From Brachypodium distachyon (Eukaryota; Streptophyta; Magnoliopsida; Poales; Poaceae), in contig NC_016131.3 of the NCBI RefSeq assembly GCF_000005505.3, positions 66,984,355 through 67,048,354 of the forward strand: 64,000 nucleotides of DNA, in the 5' to 3' direction. The position numbers were made by a program, and so were the translations under genes. The notes below the pieces were generated by a model, which made no database searches, had not been told where the DNA came from, and saw nothing but the letters and a program-made list of their open reading frames with translations. The first letter of the stretch is position 1. Each line of letters begins with the position of its first letter. Of this stretch, positions 58,523 to 64,000 are shown one piece after another.

Positions 58523-61500
58523 ATGGAATTGTTCTTCGAGCTGCTCCTCACGGCGGCCGCCTCCCTCCTCGTCGCCTTCCTGCTGGCCAAGCTCTTCTCC
58601 GCGAATGATCCCCGGAGCGACCCGCGGGATCGCGCCGTGGGCCCCGCTGATGTGATCGCGGAGGGAAACGAGGAGGAGGAGCAAGAGAGGATCATCGAGG
58701 TAGATGAGGTCAAGGTGAAGCGGGCGTGGGCGGATGTGGCGGCGCCGACTCTCGCGGAGGAGTGGGTCGAGGTGGAGAAGGCCCCCGCCACTGTCGCGGA
58801 GGAGAAGACCCGGTGCTTGCCCGAGGAAGTGGGGATTCCGGCGAGGCTTGCTCCGGAGCTGTTCCTTGGTGCCGTGCTGGAGGGGCGGAAGGAGGAGGGA
58901 GAGGTTGGCAAGAAGCCGTGCGATTTGACCTCTGCGGCTGCCGCGATGGAGACGTCCGTCGAAGTGAAGCTGCGTGATTTGGGAGCTGAATCTTCTCCCA
59001 GTCCCAGGGAGGTTATTGACGTGGAGTTGGAGAAAGAGGGGGAGCAGCAGCATGATTTGTGTGCTGAGGTTGCTCCATGTGAAGTCCTTGATGCTGGATC
59101 GCAAAAACAGGAAGTTCAAGCCATTGAAGCTGTTGAAGTGGAACAGCGCCATCTGGCTGCTCCTAAGGAAGTCATTGATGCAGCACTGGCGCAGGAGTGT
59201 TCACAAACCTTAGCAGAGATTCCGCATGAATTGGCTTCTGATGCTGTGCCTGATGAGGTTCTTGAAGCAGTATTTGAGAAGCAAGAGCAACAAGTTATTG
59301 AAGTGAACCAGCAAGAATTGACCTCGGAGGTAGCTCCAAGAGTGCCTGTCGATGTGGCATTGGCAGAGAAGGATGAACTTCAAGACAATCCCGTGGAAGA
59401 AGTTGTTGATGTACACGAAGAAGCTCAGAGTGACGACAAAGCAAAATGTGATGCCAGCATGGTTGGTCGACAAACCGAGTTGGTTCCTATGGAGGATTTG
59501 GTAGTGATGAAGGATGATGATCCGGAAGTCAGCCACGATGGCAGCTCTAATGACAAAGTGGCTGTCCAGTTACCTGAGAAGGAAGTGACATTGCTAGGGA
59601 TGCCGGAAGATGAGACTAGAGCATGCATGGAGTTTGAAGAGTGGGAAGGGATTGAGAGAAGTGAAGTGGAGAAGAGGTTTGGTGCAGCAGCGGCTTTTTC
59701 CGCTAGTGACGCTGGGACAGCTGCTCTGTCCAAGCTGGACAGTGATGTGCAGCTGCGGCTGCAGGGACTCCTCAAGGTTGCCATTGATGGTCCCTGTTAT
59801 GATTCTACACAACCACTTACATTGAGGCCTTCATCTCGTGCAAAATGGTACTTGTTTTTCTCTCTTTGATACTATATTGCTCCATTTATCATTGGTACAA
59901 TGCAATTGTTTATATTACTTGACTGTAGCAGAACAAGTTTGAGTACCCAACTCTCCAAATGCCATACGCCTTATATTTTCCTCAAGGAAGATAAAGTAAT
60001 TTAGTCTGTAGGAAGAAAATATCACAAACAACTGAGTTGTGCTTCGCTGTTCTAAGTTGGCAAGAGACTAAATTTAGGTAGCTATGCTACAATGATGACC
60101 AAAATTTCTGATAGTTGCTTTGTTTTGTCTAGTTGGGGGCTACTCTGCTAAGCTAGTTTAAATGTGGTGCGCTTAAACCAACCATTTAGGGAAGGAATTC
60201 TTTGCTATAGTGAACTTTTTTATTTGCATGATGCTGTGTGATTTACATGATTTTTTATTTTAATTTTGGAATAGATAACAAATGAAGATAAAGTAAAGAA
60301 AACCATTTAGAGGTCTGAATCCAGTGTTGCCTGACAGATCGCAATCTAGTCATTAATACAGAAGATGTGTAACTCTTCCTGTCTGCATATGCCCAACATG
60401 AATGAAGTGAACAATCATATTCACTGATACTCATATTCTCTGTTCCTTGTTGTACAAATTCAATAAACCAGAAAATGCGAAAACCAAATTTAGTTCCAAC
60501 AATCTTCTAAAATATAACTATCTGAAGCTATATTATGAGCATAACAGTTTTTTTTAATATCTGATCCATTTTGGTAAACTACACATTGATGGACAATGCA
60601 TTTAAAAATAAATCCCAAATCAGTTTGCTACCATTTGAAACGATGGAATCTGACAGGTTGCATTGCATTCACCTATCTGTGCCCGCCTCTCTTCACCTCT
60701 CATGCAATTGACATGTGGGATCCACCTGTCAGTGACATGTAGGTTCCAGTTCAATCAAAATTGTAGAATGTTATGTGATGAATTGCTGATAGGGAACTCG
60801 TACACTATGGTTGTTAAGGCATGCTGGAATGCTGCATGCTCAGGGAAACTTCATGACACAATCAGCTTGGCATTATGAACGAGATATGGTTCCTATAAAT
60901 TTCCCAAAAGAAGTGTTGCAATATCATTGATTAACAGAACACGCAACCCATGGCCACCTCTATCAGCTACTAATTGTTAAATTGCTGAATTAGCACATAG
61001 AAGTGCCTGCTTCCGTACTCATGTTTCCCCTTCCTTTCGAGAGCCCTACACAACTGTTTGCTACAAACATATATAAGCTGCTCTGGTAGTGCTGAAAGTT
61101 GTGCCTGAATTTTTCTATCCTGGCACTCTAAAAGACTGTATCACTACACCTTTTTTATCTATAACTACACTGTTAAAGCCTTTGCACGGTCCTTTTGGAA
61201 ATTGTGCACAGTTTGTACCCCCATCAATCTTCACACTTGTGTGTGACGTAGTCCATCAATTGAAAGATACCTTTGGTACCTGTTGTTGCTGCACTTGCTA
61301 TACCCTGTTCTGGAGTTGCAAATACTTCTTGAGTTCCTAAATTCTGAACCCAGCTGTGATACTCTTCTGGCCTGTTGTTATAAATGAAAACTCTAGTTGA
61401 GAGGTGTTGCATCCGTATAGCCATCACCTTATCCGCAACCAACCTTCTACTACAGAATCGTATTTCTGTAATGCAAAAAGTAGCATAGGCTTTAAAAGCA

Positions 61501-63454
61501 TGAGAAGGGACCACAGAAATTATTAAGCATTAATTTACCTCTAGACATCAAAGTTAAGCTATTGCAAGTTGTGATTTTGTCACCAAAGAGCTGATTCCAG
61601 CAATTTACCATGCTCCACAGCTGCAGTGTAAACAGAAGATGTACTAATATTGTTTGACCTTTTGCACATATAAAACATTGCATCTCTTTTTTGTTTGATG
61701 TTTTTATTTTAACCTTTAGAGTTTAGACTGATCAATTAAACGGATTACTGCCAACCAGTGGGTACGCATCTAACTACCAGATTTATTCTTTGCTTGGAAT
61801 GAGAACATTTCTTTTTTGTAGATATTATAAAATATGCAATGCTGGTCAAAGTGTATGGTATAAATTTTGACAAACTAACACATACCTAACTGATCTCCAT
61901 GATGTGACATGACAGGTATCCTGTACCTATCTCTGTTTTTTTTTTTGCGGGGATACCCATCTCTGTTGCATCATCTATTATCTATTAATTGAATCTATAT
62001 ATCTACAAGTAATGCTGGAGTTGCACTTGCAATGATTTGTCAATCAGCTACTAATACACATTTTTATTTTCAACAATTCATGGTATGTACATCAAACTGT
62101 TTGAAAATACGAGTTTGAAATAGTCATGAGGAAAAGACGCACAAGGTATCCAACAAGCGACATAAATTCTTGTATCGGGATGATTTTGTTTTGTTAGTCA
62201 TTCTACTATTTGGACCTCGGTGTCTGAAGTCTGAGAATACCTTAAAGAAATGGTTATGTCTATTGGTATCTATTATTTAACAATGGTGCTCTGAGAGTTG
62301 TTAGTAATACACAATACATTTTGTATTCCCTGTTTAATTGGTTCTGTGTAGTTATAGCTAGGTCTAACATAATGGGTGCATGCCCATGCTTAGTTGGATT
62401 TACCTAACTAATAGCAGAAACTTGCTGTTTTCTCAGGGTCGCCTGGCAAAAGCTTGGCAACATGCATCCTGAGATTGCTATGGATAAATACATGAATCTT
62501 CTGTCAGAAATTATTCCAGGATGGATGGGAGACAAAACCAACTCGGTAAGTTTTGTTTTAGTCTATCGAAATCGAAGTGTGTACTTAGATTTTCTTGAAC
62601 GTAATTTCTTGCTTCTTTGTCCAGTTTAAACTGGAGAACAGAGCTAACACTTTATGAATATTACAATCTAGAGCATAAAGAAACATGAAGCTGATGGTGA
62701 TTCTGAAGAGCCCGTCTTAGCAATGACTGATCATAAAGGCGATCAACACATTTATCAACGGTAAATTACTAAGTACTACAATCTGGAATTTTGGAGTGAA
62801 GCAAAATCAGGGTTGAGCATATCGGTGTTGTACTTGCCATATTGACTGGTATAAGAATATGGTGCAATGGAATTTCCAGCATCCTAACTGTACCAGTTTT
62901 TGTTTTACAATTGCAATATGTACCAGTCCCAACTGGTAGCTGTACCATGATCCAGTATGACAACCTTGATTTAGAATACAATGGCTTATGACCATAACTT
63001 GCTACTGTCGATGAATTTCTCGACAGGAATGAAGATAGTACTAGCACTAGCATGGATGAAGGTCCCCTGCCAAGTCCCCCTAACCCAGAAAAAGGTACAT
63101 GCTTCACATAACACTGGATTCCTTGCTCCTAGATAAAGATAATCCGATGCAATTCATTTTCTATCACTGCTACTGTCGAGCACACAAGGTCAATTATTCA
63201 AGAACAATGTGATGTTAAAATTTCTGATACATATTGCTATTGGTCAACTTTGGATTCGTAGTAATATTATTGCTGCTTATTGGTTTCAAATTTATCATAA
63301 CCAGACAACAATAGACCAAGTTACTGAACTGGGTGGGACTTTTCCTCTGTTTAGTCAGTTTCAGCTTCAGTTTGGCTACTTCCTCAAATCTGTTCTATAA
63401 ATTGAAGTTGCCCTGTAATTTTCAGGTCAGAGTTCTGACGTCCCTGCTGAATGA
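58523..63454 (+). CDS. Class III acyl-CoA-binding domain protein (ACBP3 type)
   Basis: The protein binds long-chain acyl-CoA esters. Plant class III ACBPs are membrane-anchored or secreted and affect phospholipid metabolism, autophagy and stress responses. Inferred exons are 58523-59847, 62437-62545, 62672-62760, 63027-63094 and 63426-63454, joining in one frame of about 539 aa. Residues 2-25 are a hydrophobic anchor or signal (FFELLLTAAASLLVAFLLAK). About 30-370 is a long acidic, Glu/Val-rich linker with repeated units of the form EVIDxxLxxE/QE (for example KEVIDAALAQE). The acyl-CoA-binding domain is at about 372-471: FGAAAAF, LQGLLKVAIDGPCYDSTQPL, SSRAKW, VAWQKLGNMHPEIAMDKYM. The GPC and AKW-AWQKLG residues that contact acyl-CoA are present, and the domain is split by the 2.6-kb intron 1 within the AKW codon. 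The C-terminus (SSDVPAE) has no clear sorting signal. Domain at the C-terminus with an N-terminal anchor marks class III. It is probably the orthologue of rice OsACBP5 (memory, unchecked). Confidence 0.93.
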
Positions 63455-64000
63455 AGATAACACGCATCAAGTATTTCTTGCATCAGTGATATCAGCCCAT
63501 TGCTGAGATCTCTATTGATGCCGTCCACATAAGATTAGAATTGTACAGTAGTTGTGGTTGTGCTAATACTAGTGCTGTAATGGATGTTGGCTCGTGTGTA
63601 TGTATATGACTGTATATAATCTCATAACGACCGCTCCTGCTGCCTGTATATTTGGCCTGTAGAGACTTCTCATCGGGTTTAGTCTGTGTAACAGTACGTG
63701 CCGTAAGTGATAATTACACGTCATCTGCCTGTTTGGGACAAGAAATCAAGTGGTTGAATATGGAATACCCTATGCTATTATGGGTCTCAATAACCTCAAT
63801 TTGTTGGACATGCTTCTTTGTCCCCATAATAACTTTCCCTTTTATATTCAGTTGGATGAGTGAAGAAGAGTATTTCAGTTTCTTGTGTGATAACGATACT
63901 GCATGTTGCGTGTCGCAGTCTTCTCATCTCATCATTTTTCGAATCGGAATGGGCTCCCTTGTGGCCAGGCTTGGATGGACGCCTGGCTCAGAAGATGGAT
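63455..64000 (+). other. ACBP 3' UTR and downstream sequence
   Basis: T-rich sequence following TGA 63452-63454. It probably carries the 3' UTR for about 200-400 bp. No other gene starts before the window ends. Confidence 0.5.

Noticed and set aside
61224..61514. 96-codon reverse frame in intron 1 of the ACBP gene
   Set aside because: No motif or splice context; likely a chance frame within the intron.

Overview
The window looks like nuclear DNA of a pooid grass (Brachypodium/Triticeae type). The reasons are GT-AG spliced genes with GC-rich first exons, several Stowaway-type MITEs with the grass terminus CTCCCTCCG, Mutator-like elements, LINE tails, and proteins that read as grass orthologues. 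I see no prokaryotic, viral, plasmid or CRISPR features and no toxin genes. The order subtilase - ADF - RPN10 - acyl-CoA-binding protein matches, from memory and unchecked, a segment on the short arm of rice chromosome 3.

Layout. 1-2.6 kb: two decayed LINE pieces and a MITE. 4.66-5.70 kb (-): an unrecognised gene carrying two mutually cancelling frameshifts, head-to-head (304 bp between start codons) with RAD17 (6.0-15.8 kb, +, 12 exons, about 616 aa). RAD17 intron 6 holds a 1.7-kb Mutator-like element with a perfect 9-bp target duplication and a second MITE nested in it. 16.8-20.3 kb (+): a LIP1-type small GTPase (7 exons, about 336 aa). 21.3-22.5 kb: an apparently intact poly(A) retroposon. 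23.9-24.7 kb (-): a proline-rich protein of unknown function with a TATA box and upstream ORFs. 25.2-35.3 kb: gene-poor, with repeats and a Helitron-like 3' end. 35.3-37.7 kb (-): an intronless subtilisin-like protease (792 aa). 40.5-42.5 kb (-): actin-depolymerizing factor (3 coding exons, 143 aa). 45.0-47.9 kb: MITEs, a hAT-like element and a second Mutator-like element. 48.6-51.9 kb (-): proteasome subunit RPN10 (10 exons, about 406 aa, three UIMs) under a promoter with four TGGGCC motifs. 52.3-58.5 kb: LINE and LTR-like remnants. 58.5-63.5 kb (+): a class III acyl-CoA-binding protein (5 exons, about 539 aa).

The genes are housekeeping and regulatory loci (DNA-damage checkpoint, clock-linked GTPase, extracellular protease, actin turnover, ubiquitin recognition, acyl-CoA handling) and do not form one pathway. 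I found no convincing new multi-gene system. The items most worth a second look are the double-frameshift gene, the two non-autonomous Mutator-like elements with GC-rich interiors, the retroposon with a 12-bp stem near its 5' end, the Helitron-like terminus with a duplicated subterminal block, and the uORFs of the proline-rich gene. Exon boundaries were read by eye from splice sites, reading-frame continuity and remembered family sequences; no alignment was run.
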